Assembly (NCBI RefSeq): GCF_040939455.1
Contig: NC_134107.1
Span: forward strand, 15,997,537-16,061,536
Length of the DNA stretch: 64,000 nucleotides
Direction of reading: 5' to 3'
DNA from: Microcebus murinus
Taxonomy: Eukaryota > Chordata > Mammalia > Primates > Cheirogaleidae
Shown here: positions 1 through 11,900 of the stretch, one piece after another
Layout of the letters: each line of letters begins with the position of its first letter
How positions within the stretch are numbered: position 1 is the first letter of the stretch
Program-made: the position numbers and the translations under genes
The notes under the pieces: model-generated
Told to the model about the DNA's origin: nothing
The model's input: the letters and a program-made list of their open reading frames with translations, nothing else
Database searches by the model: none

Positions 1-879
1 ACCTGTGATCTGGCACAGTGAATGCAATGGGTTCTTGGAGAAGGAAAAGGTCACTTTGAGCCAAAAGAGGCAACAAGGCCTTCCTGGAGATGCAGGATCT
101 GACAGTTACGAATTTCAGCTTCACAGGAAGTCACTACAGACTGACAACGATCTATGGCCACGGCCACGTCGGGCTGCCTGCCTGAAAGTCCAGTTCTAAC
201 TGCTGCTCTGACTGCCCCTGCTCTGCCTGGGATGGCCGTTTGGGTGGCCAACTCGGACGTCTGCCTGGCACCGCCCCAGCCAGGCTGTGCCCTCCGGCTC
301 TCACAGAGCAGAGCAGTCACGACTCTGCCTCAGCCCAGCTCAGAGCTTCTCCCCGGGGACCAGCGCTCTGCAGTGAAGGCGGAGCTTGGAGGGCTCGGCT
401 CTCCACGGAGGCCCGTGCCCACGAGGTCCCTGTTGTCCTGAGGGAGACGTGGCTCTGCGTCTGCTGATGACCCTCAGGGGTGAGTCTGCGGGCGTGGGGG
501 GCTGCGCTAACCAGGGAGAGCTTCGTTTCCCTTGACTCGAGCTTGGGTTTTCTCGGAGGAGCTGGGGCATCTGTGAGGGCGTCCTGTGGCCACCTCTGTG
601 CCCGAGTGCAGGCTCTCCGCTCTTTAATCCAGGGAATGGCTGCCCCACCCTGATCTTTGCCCACTGCAGTCCGTCCTACTTCCCAGCTGTTTCTTGACAC
701 CCGTATTTTCATTTGTGTCCCTCTCCCCCTGACTGGCTGCCTCAGAATCACTCCAGAAGCCTCACCTGACCTCACATCCAAGCACAGCTCACTCGCCTTA
801 CCCTGGCCTGTCCCTTGTTCAGGGCCCGGTACTGGAGCCTGAACTTCTGCAGGGGTCTCTTAATCGGTCTCCTTTCCTC

Positions 880-1300
880 CGGCCAGCCCCTACTCCCCTG
901 CCAGACCGGCCTTCCTAAAGCTTAATCCCAATCGTGCACCCAGCACCTGTTAGGGCTCCCTGCAGTCTGATGAGGGGAGCCCACGCCACTGCCCTGGCAT
1001 TCAAGGCCCCCTGGGACTTGGCTGCAACCTCCCTCACTGTCTAGTCCTCTAACTCTCCTTCATGCCCCTTCCCTCCACCTCCTCTGCAAGTCTCAGGCCC
1101 CAAATCGAATCCTTCCTGCCTGCCCTTCAATGCCCCACTTTCTCTGCTCTACAACTCCGTGCATCCCCCACCTAACAGGCTTTTCTCCGTTTCTTCACGT
1201 CTTTCAGGACTCAACTAGCAAGTGCCCCACACCAGAAAGTCTCCTCGGACCCTCCCAGACACACAGACACAAGCCCTCCTCCTCACCACAGACAGGATCC
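880..1300 (+). repeat. L2-like LINE fragment (diverged)
   Basis: The pattern of C/T-rich text (…cctaaagcttaat…, …attcaaggccccctgg…, …tgccccactttctctgct…) resembles the L2 3' region seen more clearly at 9880-10440. It is diverged and the ends are approximate. Confidence 0.45.
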
Positions 1301-1314
1301 TCAAATGACGGCAA

Positions 1315-1530
1315 CCGGTACTGAGCGCCTTGGTACTGTGCCCAGCGCCCTGATATACACCGGCGAACATTATCTCCTGTCCTCACAAAACCTCTGCATG
1401 CCAGGTTCCCACCTACACAGGCGAAGAAACCAAGCTTGGACAGTCAAGCAGCTGTCCAAAGTTACCAGCTAATAGAGACTCAGCTGGGGATCGGAACCCA
1501 GGTCCATCTGACTTTGACGGCCTTTTGTTT
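1315..1530 (-). repeat. MIR SINE (antisense)
   Basis: Reads as the reverse complement of MIR: 'ggcgaagaaaccaagcttgg', '…cccaggtccatctgac', after a degraded 'tactgtgcccagcgcc' start. Old and diverged. Confidence 0.55.
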
Positions 1531-1727
1531 CCGCTTTGTCTACACCGTGTCTCATGGCTCTTATTAGTGATGCTTATTCATCTTTCCTGACTGGTTGGTG
1601 AGTCCCTCCTGGAAGAGCCGTGTTTCATGCAATTCTTTTACAAGCTATCACACCTTCCTGCCCTATTTCCTACACATCACTTGTCACCACTTGGAAGGGC
1701 CTCGTTTATTTACTTGTTACTTTATTG

Positions 1728-1916
1728 CAGGGGTCCTCAAACTTTTTAAACAGGGGGCCAGTTCACTGTCCCTCAGACCATTGGAGGGCTGGACTATAGT
1801 TTAAAAAAACTATGAATAAATTCCTATGCACACTGCACATATTTATTTTGAAGTAAAAAAATAAATGGGCAAAAACACCCACAGGTGGCCCTCGGGCCGT
1901 AGTTTGAGGACGCCTG
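1728..1916. mobile_element. Non-autonomous hAT DNA transposon, 189 bp, with TIRs and 8-bp target duplication
   Basis: Left end CAGGGGTCCTCAAACT; the right end reads CAGGCGTCCTCAAACT on the other strand, so the 16-bp terminal inverted repeats differ at one base. The flanks ctttattg (1720-1727) and cattattg (1917-1924) match at 7 of 8 bases, the 8-bp duplication typical of hAT transposases. No coding capacity. Terminal repeats and target duplication are far better kept than in the nearby MIR, L2 and MER copies, so this insertion is younger. Confidence 0.85.
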
Positions 1917-2239
1917 CATTATTGCTTTCTTGCCCCCACAAGAATGGGGGCTTCAGGGAACAAAGACTGAGTCTGTTTGGCTCATTGTTCCTCAGGCACC
2001 TAGACCATGCCTGGACCACGATCCACACTCACATGTTTATGAAATAAGAGATAAGATGGAAGAAGACAAATAGGAAAAAGGAAAAGAAGGTGAACTAATA
2101 AGTATTTGCTAAAAGAAATGAACTCAGTAAGCACCCTGGACCATTTGGAAAAAGCTTTGTTGTGTGAAGGAAGGGCCGCATTTGTATTTACTGTCAGGAA
2201 TATTGTTCAGATTTTTCCTTAGAAGTGTCTTTCAAAGAA

Positions 2240-2790
2240 TCGAAAGAGGAAAGAAATGCCGACAAAAATCAAAGCCAAAGTATGGCTATCAAATTACAAA
2301 TGCAAATACCATTTGACAAAGAAATTCTGCTTCTAGAAAATTATTCTACAGATACAGTCACATGTGTCCAAGTTATTCATTATACTATTATTTGTTGTAG
2401 CAAAAGACTGGAAACAATCCATATGCCCATCAAATGGTGACTACTGAATATAAACCGTGGGACATTTATACAATGGATTGTTACATAGACGTAAGAATAA
2501 GGAAGCTCTCTCTGTACTGACATGGAAAGACCTGCAGACTATATTGTTAATTGAAAAATGCTGGGTGCAGAACAATGTCCCTAAAATGTCACTCTTTGTG
2601 CGGAAATAGGAGGGGTGGATGCAATCTGTTATATATGCACAAAGAACCCTGGGAGGACACATAAGAAATTAAAAACAATGGTGGTGCATGGGGAGGGTGG
2701 GAGGTGGGGGTGAGGCCGGGCAGATGGGAACAAGGGTGGGAAGGAGATTTGTCATAGTAAAACATTTTACCTGCAAACACCTAAAGCAAT
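2240..2790 (+). repeat. Old L1 (L1M) 3'-end fragment
   Basis: Contains the C-terminal ORF2/3' UTR signature of mammalian-wide L1: 'ccatttgacaaagaaattctgcttctag', '…gcaaaagactggaaacaatcc', '…tacaatggattgttacatag', '…tggaaagacctgcagactat'. It is broken by many stops. The 3' boundary runs close to exon 7 of DTX4. Confidence 0.8.
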
Positions 2791-2818
2791 CAAAACCATC
2801 AGTGGAGGGTGTGCTCAC

Positions 2819-2980
2819 CTGAATGCCGGGGGGAATGCTGTAGATGATCCGGATGGTTTTGCAGTCTGGGTGGCCAGGCAAAGAATGGGGGATGAGGTGG
2901 TATTCCATCTTCCCCGGGGGCTGGGTGCCTGTCTTCACCCCATAAATGGTCTTACAGGTTGGACACTGCAAACTTCCATC
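2819..2980 (-). CDS. DTX4: DTX4 exon 7 (end of RING, start of the C-terminal region)
   Basis: 162 nt, phase 0 at both ends, residues 460-513. The last two zinc ligands are C465 and C468 (LQCPTCKT), completing the RING, followed by the beginning of the Deltex C-terminal region (…[14 protein letters not shown]… to …YSIPPGIQ). The acceptor is CAG after TTGTCTCCT; the donor is GTGAGC. The following exons are not in positions 1-2818, which read as intron. Confidence 0.94.
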
Positions 2981-5900
2981 CTGAGGAGACAAGGTCGGAA
3001 GAGCCAGATTGGGAAACAGTTCTGGTAATAACTTCCCTGCCCCATCCCAAAGGGTACCAGAGATACGAAACCAGAGGGACAAAATGCGCGCAAATGAGTA
3101 ATAGATCTCAATTTGCCTCCCAGCCCAGAGACCTAGGCGATTTCTGCCTTCTCCAAATTAACAGGAGGTAAATTCTACAAATAGTCCCAAGCTCCGAGCT
3201 GAGGGACAAGTTAGAGGAATCCCTGCCTAGAGGAGACCAGCTCATTAGGGCAGGGAGCTCACTGCGGGAACCGTTACTTAGCCACTAAGTACCAATGGGT
3301 GGAACAGAGTGAGAACACTTGAGAGCAGCAAATGCCCAATTGTGGAACATCAGAATCACCCGGGGGGCTTGTTAAAAATAAAGCTGCTCGGGCCCCACAT
3401 CAGGCTTCCTGAATCAGAATGGCGAGGCTACAAAGTGTAGTGGTTCAGAGTGTGAACTGTGAAGTCAAACTGCCTAGAATAGAGTCTCAGCTCTGCTATC
3501 TACCTGCTGCGTGACCTCAGACAAATTAATCAACCTCTCTGAGTTTCAGTTTCCTTATAGACCAAGGAAAACTATAGTCTCTGTCTCCCCGGGTTCTTGG
3601 GAGAATTAAATGAGATAATCCACAGGGAGGATTTAGCACATGGTGTTTCCAAATATTATTAGTATTTTTATGATTTCTGTAGAGAGGCTAATGCTCACCC
3701 AGGTTTGGAAGCCACTGCTATGAAAAGAGGAACTGAGGCTGGGCCCGGTGGCTCATGCCCGTAATCCTAGCACTCTGGGAGGCCGAGGCGGGCGGATTGC
3801 TCCAGGTCAGGAGTTCGAAACCAGCCTGAGCAAGAGTGAGACCCCCATCTCTACTATAAATAGAAAGAAATTAATTGGCCAGCTAATATATATAGAAAAA
3901 ATTAGCCGGGCATGGTGGCGCATGCCTGTAGTCTCAGCTACTCGGGAAGCTGAGGCAGCAGGATTGCTTGAGCCCAGGAGATTGAGGTTGCTGTGAGCTA
4001 GGCTGACGCCACGGCACTCACTCTACAAAGTGGGCTTTGGGCAACAAAGTGAGACTCTGTCTCAAAAAAAAAAAAGGAGGAACTGGGCACTATATGCTGG
4101 AATAAATGACGATGTCTTTAAGAAAATGGTCCTTGAAGAATAGTTATGAATTGGCTAAGAAGGATGGAGGGTCAGTTTTGCATAAGTAACTAGAGGAGGG
4201 AATGATGTTTTTAATTACAGCCTTTTAAAGCTCACAATAGAGTTTACATCTCTTGTTTCATTTAGGCCTCGCCTTCTGACATTGGCCAGGAAGAAATTAC
4301 TAGCCTTCTTTTACAGAGAAGGGAACTGAGGCATGGCAAGATTAAAGGACTTGTCGCTTATCAGAGCTGGGCCTCCTGTGCATCTGTCTAAAGCCCCAGG
4401 GTTTCCAATGCCCCTCAGTGGCACTGTTAGGGAGAACATGGAGTTTTGGATGCAGTGATACAAATCCAATTCCCAGGCTTGCAAAAAAAAGAGGGGGTGA
4501 GCAGAAGGAAGGCGTGCACAGGCCGTGAGCCATGTGCAAAATGTGCTGCTGCACAGCTGGGACCAAAGCTCTCCAGGACATCCCCATCTTTTCAGGAAGA
4601 CAGGGATCCTCTGCTGAGCTATTTAGGGACCTACCCATTCAAGCTGTACTTGTTTAAAGGGCCAGCTCGTACTCAGTGACTGCTCTCGGAAAGCAGGCTC
4701 CCTGTCTCTGCTCTGTCTCTCACTTGCTTTTAGACCTTGGGTGAATCACTCCACTCTTTCTGAGCCCTTTTTCCCCATGTGTTTAACAAAATAAAAACAC
4801 ATGCCTCAAAGTAGGACTGCAAAAGAGAATAAAGGATAGTATCTTGGGAAACATTTTTGAAGTTCCATGTAAATAAATGCAAAGAGTTACTAGATTATTC
4901 TCGAATACAGTCATCAAAAAGGGAGCAAATGTGCTAAGAAACCCTTGTAAGCCCCAAATAACCCCTTAAAATGCAAGGTCCCAATGAAACCTTTTAACCC
5001 AGGGTTGGGAAAGTGAACATGGGATCCAGACTTGCATCCTCCATGGGTGATGGGACACCAATGTGACCCTTGGGGACATGAAGAAAGAGCCCGAGGTCGG
5101 CACTTTGGGAACATCAATCAAATAGGATCGATAAGGATGAAGGGAAAAAATTATTGCCACAATACAAAGGAGATCACCAATTTGAATAATAATAGTAACA
5201 CCATCCTATAATGTAGGTGTGGTTTTAATCTCCATTTTCCAGATGGAAAATAAAATCTCAAAGAGGTTGAAAAATCTTGCCCAAGGTCATTCAGCTACTA
5301 AGCCAGGATTCAAGCTTGGGTCTGCTGCTTCTCTTGTCTCTTCTCCTCCCCACAGCAAGAGAGGTACAGAGTAGCCCCTGAAATCCAGACGTTTTGGGGG
5401 ACGAGTAAGAGGATACCAGGAAAATCTCAGACTCTGATGCAATCCAAGCTGGGCCTGGAGAAATGAGTTGGATTCAAACTCATGGACATGGGGGGTAAGA
5501 GTTACTCCAGGCACAGGAACGAACATCAGCCAATGACTTAGGAAATGCTCAGACATTGTAAGGAGAGAATTACCCTTACGGAGACTCACAGATTCCTAGA
5601 AACCAGCTCTAATGGGGGAATACTATGGCGTTGTCAGTTAATGGACAAGACAAGCATCTCAAACGGTCTTCCCCTTTTCCAACAGTGGGGTTCTAGGGCA
5701 AGGATTACCAGATACACTTTGGCAAGAATCTCTTATGCCTTTTAAGGGACAATCAAGGGTGTTTTGAAGCTGTCCAAAGAAAATGAATTATAACTGAAAA
5801 TCTCTAGCCCTGGAGAAGGAAGGGTGATTGGAGAACGATTGGGAAACCCATTTGTAAGGCATGGATGAACACTCACCATGGGTCTAGCGCTGGGATAAGA

Positions 5901-8900
5901 ACTTTCTTCTTCCTCACTGATGGGTGCCCCTTTCACCTCGCCATGGCCCCTGACAACAGGCCACTCCCCTCAGAACCCTGAGGGACAAAAGTCCTCCCCC
6001 CTTAGACCTTCACACCCAAGGCTGTAGTTAGGAGCATGGCCCACAGGGACTGCCGGCGCTGCAATGTGGTGGAGAATTGATCCTGCAGAGATCAACTGCA
6101 GGATCATCACTCGTGCTGCCCTGGGGTACCTCTAAGATTCCCCGATCACCTGGGCGAGGCCCAAGTAGGACCTTCATTATCTTCTCCACCAGGACCCACT
6201 GCTGGGGGGGAGCAGCAGCCGCACAGGCTGGCACTAACCTTGTTCCCATTGTTGTACATGGCCACCAGGCAGTAGATGTGGTAGATGTGGCCGCATCTGG
6301 ACAGCTTTCCCACCAGGTCGGGCTTCACGGTCGGCTGTGGGCCCTTGTAGCCCGAGGGGGCCGTGAGGCGCTCCATACAGATGGTGCAGTCCTGGGGGCG
6401 GGAGGAGACGGAGCACACGGGCCATCAGCTGTCACCCCCCCCCCCCCCCGCTGGGAGGCCGGGGCACCTCGGTGGTGGTTCCCGCATGAGCTCAGGGGTT
6501 GGATGAGCTGTTACTGCCCCTCTTCTAGAAAGCCCACAGATCAGGGGTATGTGCTCTTGGGAATCTAAATACAGTTTTGTCTTGCTTTACACAAAGGACA
6601 AATTCCTGAAATAATTCCTACTAGTGGTACTTATTAACACGGGCTCATCAAGGAAATTATAATCTCCTCAAGGGCTGGGGCGATGCACTGTCCTTCCTTT
6701 GTGTCCTCCAGTGGCTTGTGGAGGAAACAGATGCTTGTTGACAGACCCCTGATAAGCTTTACTTAAGGTGAACTTTTGTAAAGAAATTGTATTTCCCGTG
6801 TACCAGAGAAGCTGCTATTTAAATGAATCTAGGACAGGGTTTCTCAACCTCAGAACTGTTGACACTCTGGGCAGGAAATTCTCTGCTGTGGGGGCTGCCT
6901 CGGGCACTGCAGGGTGTGTGGCAGTGTCCCTGGTCTCTGCTCTGCCAGCTAGGTGCAGGGACATCTCCCCCTCTCGAATCATGACAACCAAAAATGTCTC
7001 CAGATATTTTTGGTTCCCTGGGGGGCTAAATGCCCCCCAATTGAGAACCTGGTCTGTATCAAACCCATTTTAAAGAGAGTTCTCACAGCTTATCATACAG
7101 TTTTTCTTACATTCAAACTGTCATGGTAAGGTAGCTTAGAATCAGTTTGCACTACGCTGAACAGGGAGGTGGGAGAGATTAAGGTGCTGTGGCAGCTTTG
7201 AACCAGGAACCCTGGAACCAAGTGTCAGCTCTGACCAGCTCTGCACCACTCAGGGCTTAGAAAGCAGCTCTGTCCGGCCTCATCCCGCAGAAAACACAGT
7301 GGAAGAAGTGTTTGTGGGCAATGGGGTAAGTGAACCCCACCCTGCCTCCCTGCACTCACCTCGTCTGGGGGGTGCCGGACTTTCTGCAGATACTTCTTCA
7401 GCACTTCCTCTGGGGTTTTACCTGCAGGGACAGGGAGATCAGTGGGCCACCAAAGCAGAGTAAGGCCTCAAACAGCCTTGCGATGCTGGGTATGCCAGAG
7501 AGGAGGGTGACCAGCCAAGTTCAAAGCAGAAAAGGGGAGCAATTCCTTCTGCCATTGGTCTTAAGAATGAGAATGAGAATACCAGTTGCAGAAGAGCCAG
7601 TGAGGTGGTTTGGAGAGAAGGAGGTGTTCACACCCGCCTTTCCCTCTTGCAGTCGCTTCCCTGGCATCTCCTTGCTTATTTTCAACAAACCCACTGTTTA
7701 GCTGAGATGAGCAAAGTGGGTTTCTTTTCCTTACAATCAAAGAGCCTGGACTTGTCCAAACGATACAATGAGATAACAGATATGAAAGCACTTTGTAAAC
7801 TGTTACACATTAAATAAACATGAGGCAGTCTTACTGCATTCATTTTACAATTTGCTAAGTACGGTCTCAATTTATACTGTGGCATCAAAGTGAGATTATT
7901 TTTATGGGAAACCAGGGAGTTACGACCCACAACTTCAGGGCGGTCTTCCTTGGCTCTGGGCGGTCCAGCAGCAGGGTGATGCTCTGGGAGGCATCTGGTG
8001 GGCTGCAATGATTTAGGGATTTCTTCTGGACCAGACCCATAAGAGGCAGCCCAAGCTGAAGGTACAGGAGGGGATGATACCGCCTTGCAAAGAGGCAAAG
8101 AAAGAAACAAAGATCAGTGCCACCTCTTGGGTCACCCTCTTAATTTCTCTAAGCTTCTGTTTTCTCACCTATAAAATGGAAAAGAACATAGCACCTACCC
8201 CAAAGGGTTGCTTCACAATTCAGTGAGATAATGGACATACAGTCCTTCAACACTTTGCCAGATAAGGGTTCAACATGTGCTATTAATAATAACAGGAAGA
8301 GTGAGAAAGTGTAAAATCCTGTTACTTCCTATCAGACTATGAGCGAGGCAATTGAGTTCATTTAAGCAAGGAAATTTTGATAAACTGAAAAAGTAGGACA
8401 AGGGTTTGAGGAAGTAGATCATGCAACAGCCAAAAGCTGCAATGCAGGCCCTTCCCTCCCACTGCCCTGCTTCTTTTGTAGGAATTATGCTTCCTTTAAT
8501 TAAGAGCTTATTTCTTGCCAGGACCTGGCCTAAGTGCAATATACACATAGGATCTGATTTAAACTTCACAAGAAGCTTGCAAGGCGGGGACAGTCAAATC
8601 ATTTAACAACCAATGCCAGTGACCAGAAAGGCTGAGCCAAGGTCCTGCACTGCCGGGTAAGCCCAGGTATTGACCCCTTATTGGGTTGCGGGCAGGTAGG
8701 AAGGGGTACCCCAAGGAGGGTTCAAGTGGCCAGAGTATCTGGAGGCTGTAGAGGGACGCGAGACAGTGGCTACTTTGCCACTGTCATAGATGAATTCCAG
8801 GACATCCCTTCCATATCACTTATGAACATTTTTAACCCCATTAGCAAGACAAGAAAACAAGAGGCTCCACGACTTGTAAATGACAAAGTTACGATATGAA

Positions 8901-11900
8901 TCCAGTCTGTTTTGGTTCCAATGCCACAGTGATCTTTCTTTTCTAACATATTTCCTTTGTACCACACTTTATATTTTATGTTTCTATATTTTTGCAACAT
9001 ATATTTTTATTTCTCAGGTGTTTCCATCTGACCCATACACAATCCACTTTGGTATGATCATCAAAATTTACTGGTTAGGCCCACTTAGCAGATGTACAAA
9101 TTAAGGCCCAGAGGGTTTAGCCATGGCCGTGGCCCTTGGTGGTGGGGGCAGAGCCAGGGCTGGGAGCCAGGTCTTTGTACCCCATAAGATAAAGAGGCTG
9201 GTACCTTTCTTGGCTTGTTTTTTGGTGGTCTTGCGGCTTGTGTTGGAAACCCCTGGGATGGATTTTATTTCACTCTTGCTGACGGGGGGTGGGTGTAGGA
9301 CCAGCTTTGGTGGCCTGGTGAGACACACGGGCAGCCCCGCTGCACTCATGAGGATCCCAGTGATTCCTGAAAGGGGCAGAGGGTGGGTGAGGGAGGACTG
9401 AAGATGTAGCTCCCAACACACCCCAAATTCCTCCCTCCCACTACCTTGCTTTCCAGCAGAGAGTTCTCATAATTCATGGATTCTCTACTCTGCCTTCTAC
9501 TTCTTTGCCAGAAACGTATTCTTCAATAGCATGCTTTGCTTTTAGCAATCAGTTCTGCCCCCAAATGCTTCCTGCCTTTCTCATGCAATTCCCAAAATTC
9601 CCATTTGCTTTCATTAACATCCAGATTACCTCCTTTTTTACAAATGCTCACTACCTATTTTGCAACTCTGATTTCTCTATCTTAAGCAGTGCATTGCAGG
9701 GTTTCTCTTACCTGCTAAGGCAGGGTTGACAGGACTGGACCCGTTTAGGTTCTTCACTGGGACAGTGGGGACCCTGTGGAAGGAAAGAGCAGATTCATTA
9801 TGGCTTTGACAAGAGGTACAAAATGGACTGTGTTTAACCCTACTAAAGATGCAGTAAGCTCTTAGCGCAGCAGCCAGCCAGAGGTGACATCTTCACAGCC
9901 TAAGTCAGACCATGTCACTCCTCCACTCAGAACCTCAGAACTCAATATGACTCTTTAGTTCACTCAGAGTCAAGGTCAAAGACCTGGCAAGGCCTACACA
10001 GCCCTGTGTGATCTGCAAACAGCTCCCACCCCCAATTCCCTTATCCCTCTGGCCTCCTCTGGATATCGTTAGACTCTTTGCTCTGCTCTTGCTGTTCCTC
10101 CTACCTGCCAGGCACACTCCTATCTCAAAGCCTTTGCATATACCGTTCCCTGTGCCTGAAATGCTGTTCCACCAGATAACTGCTTCATTCTCTTCTACTA
10201 CCCCTCCCGTCTCAGTTCAATGCCTACCTTCTCCGTGAGGTTCCTGAGACCACCTTATTTAACACCGCTGCCCACCCCTCCACCCACCCCGGGACTCCTG
10301 CTCTATTTGTGATCTTTTAAAATAAGTTGTTGCTTGTTATCTCTCCTTCTAGAATCTGAGCTCCACAAGGGCAAATATCTATGTCTGTTCTGTTCAGAAC
10401 GTGCCACTCGTAGGCAATCAATCTATATTTGTCGAAGAAATAAAAACAATAAAGAACCAAATCTGGGTGTACAAAAGTGTCACCTAAGATGCTTTTAACA
10501 AGACAGAGTTCTCGGTCTAGACCAGAATCTCCACCGTGGAGCCTGAGAATCTGCACTTTTCCAAAACTCCCAAGAGGCTGCAGATTTAGTGAATCCCCAG
10601 CCCGGCATTTAGAAGCCACGGCTGGAACAGCTGCCCCTTCTCCTTCTCCCTGAGATGTATACAAATACCAGGCAAAGCCACCTCCGCTTTCTGCCCTTCT
10701 TCTTCCCAGCAGCTCCAGCCAGGCTGGAGAGGAGACAGCACAGCTGCCTGGGAAGGCAGGCCTCCCACGGTGCTGACTCAGAAAATATGGAACACATGGG
10801 GCTGGGTCTTGCGCCATCCCCTCTGCAGCCCAGGCTCCCACAGCTCGGCTTGGAGAGGCCACTGGACCCGGTCACAGATGACTTCAGGGGCTGGACAGGC
10901 TGGGAGGCCAGCAGGTCTGCTATGGGGGTGCTGGGAACACAGCGGGTGGAGAAAAGAGCCTTTGTTTATTTATCTGTCCGTCCGCATGGTGTTTATCGAG
11001 CCCCACTCTGTGTTGGATACTCTTCCCGATGCTGGGGACATGGCAGTGAAGACAGCACCCATGGCCCTTCTTCATCCATGTACTGAAATCGCTGACATGC
11101 ACAGAGCTCGCCTCCTGCCGGGAGCGGCTCCCACTGCCCACAGCACAGAAACTTGTCTTGTCCTCCCAACAACCTATGCAAGAAGCATTATCATTAGCCC
11201 CATTTTATAGGCAAGGAAGTTGAGGCACAGAGAGGTTAAGCAAACGTGACCAAGACCACATGGCTAAGGATTGGAACCCAGAAAACCTGGCCCCAGAGCC
11301 CATTCTAGGCCACTCACTATGCTGAGCACTTATGTCTATGCAATCCTTGTGACCCCCACACTGCAGACAGAAGACCTGAATTCAGAGAGTGGCACAAGTA
11401 AGCCCACCCACAGGAAAGGAGAGCTGGAATGGGACCTCCAGGCTGAGCAGTGGGGTCTGTCTGTGCCCACATGCCCGTAAGGATGGTGCTTCCCCAGCTA
11501 CACCAGGCTTGCTCCGGCCTCTGTCCCTTCCCAGGGACGATGGCCCGTGCACCAATGTTGGGAGAAGAATGTAAAAGAACAGATGTGGGAATGTTTGCAT
11601 CTCACCAGGCCACCAAATGCCACTTTTTTTCTGAAACTGTCCCCAGGATAAATCAAACCCAGATGGAAGGAGGAGAAAGCTGAACTTTAAACAAGGGCCA
11701 TTAGGCCAAGGAAAGAGGAATGGATTTGATTCTGGACTCTGTGACCTGCCCCCCAGGGCTAGGCTGCTATGGTGGACGGGGAGTCAGGGAAACTGTGTCT
11801 GAGTCCCAGTGCTGCCAGTAGCTCCTCACCAAGCCAGTTACATTTTCTGAGCTTTAATTTCCTTATCTGTAAAATTGTGAGAGTCTTGGGTTAGAAGATA

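Larger units (their letters stand above)
1..2818 (-). other. DTX4: DTX4 intron 7 (partial)
   Basis: No coding exon is recognisable; the remaining Deltex C-terminal exons must lie off the left edge. 1-850 is moderately GC-rich single-copy DNA with no feature I can name. The rest is mostly ancient repeats plus a hAT element, listed separately. Confidence 0.7.
2981..6238 (-). other. DTX4: DTX4 intron 6
   Basis: Intron between the two RING exons. It holds MER5A, MIR, one lemur-type Alu and MIR/L2-like fragments. 4430-5190 and 5340-6100 look single-copy and I see no exon or RNA gene in them. Confidence 0.8.
6392..7359 (-). other. DTX4: DTX4 intron 5
   Basis: Short intron with a C15 homopolymer close to the exon 6 acceptor and a MER20 element. 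The remainder looks single-copy. Confidence 0.8.

Noticed and set aside
1..2818. Search for the last DTX4 exons
   Set aside because: No frame on the minus strand resembles the Deltex C-terminal domain; the region reads as intron and repeats, so the exons lie outside the window.
10317..10862. 181-codon minus-strand open frame
   Set aside because: Overlaps the end of an L2 and unique intron sequence; no domain, no splice context, and DTX4 splices over it.
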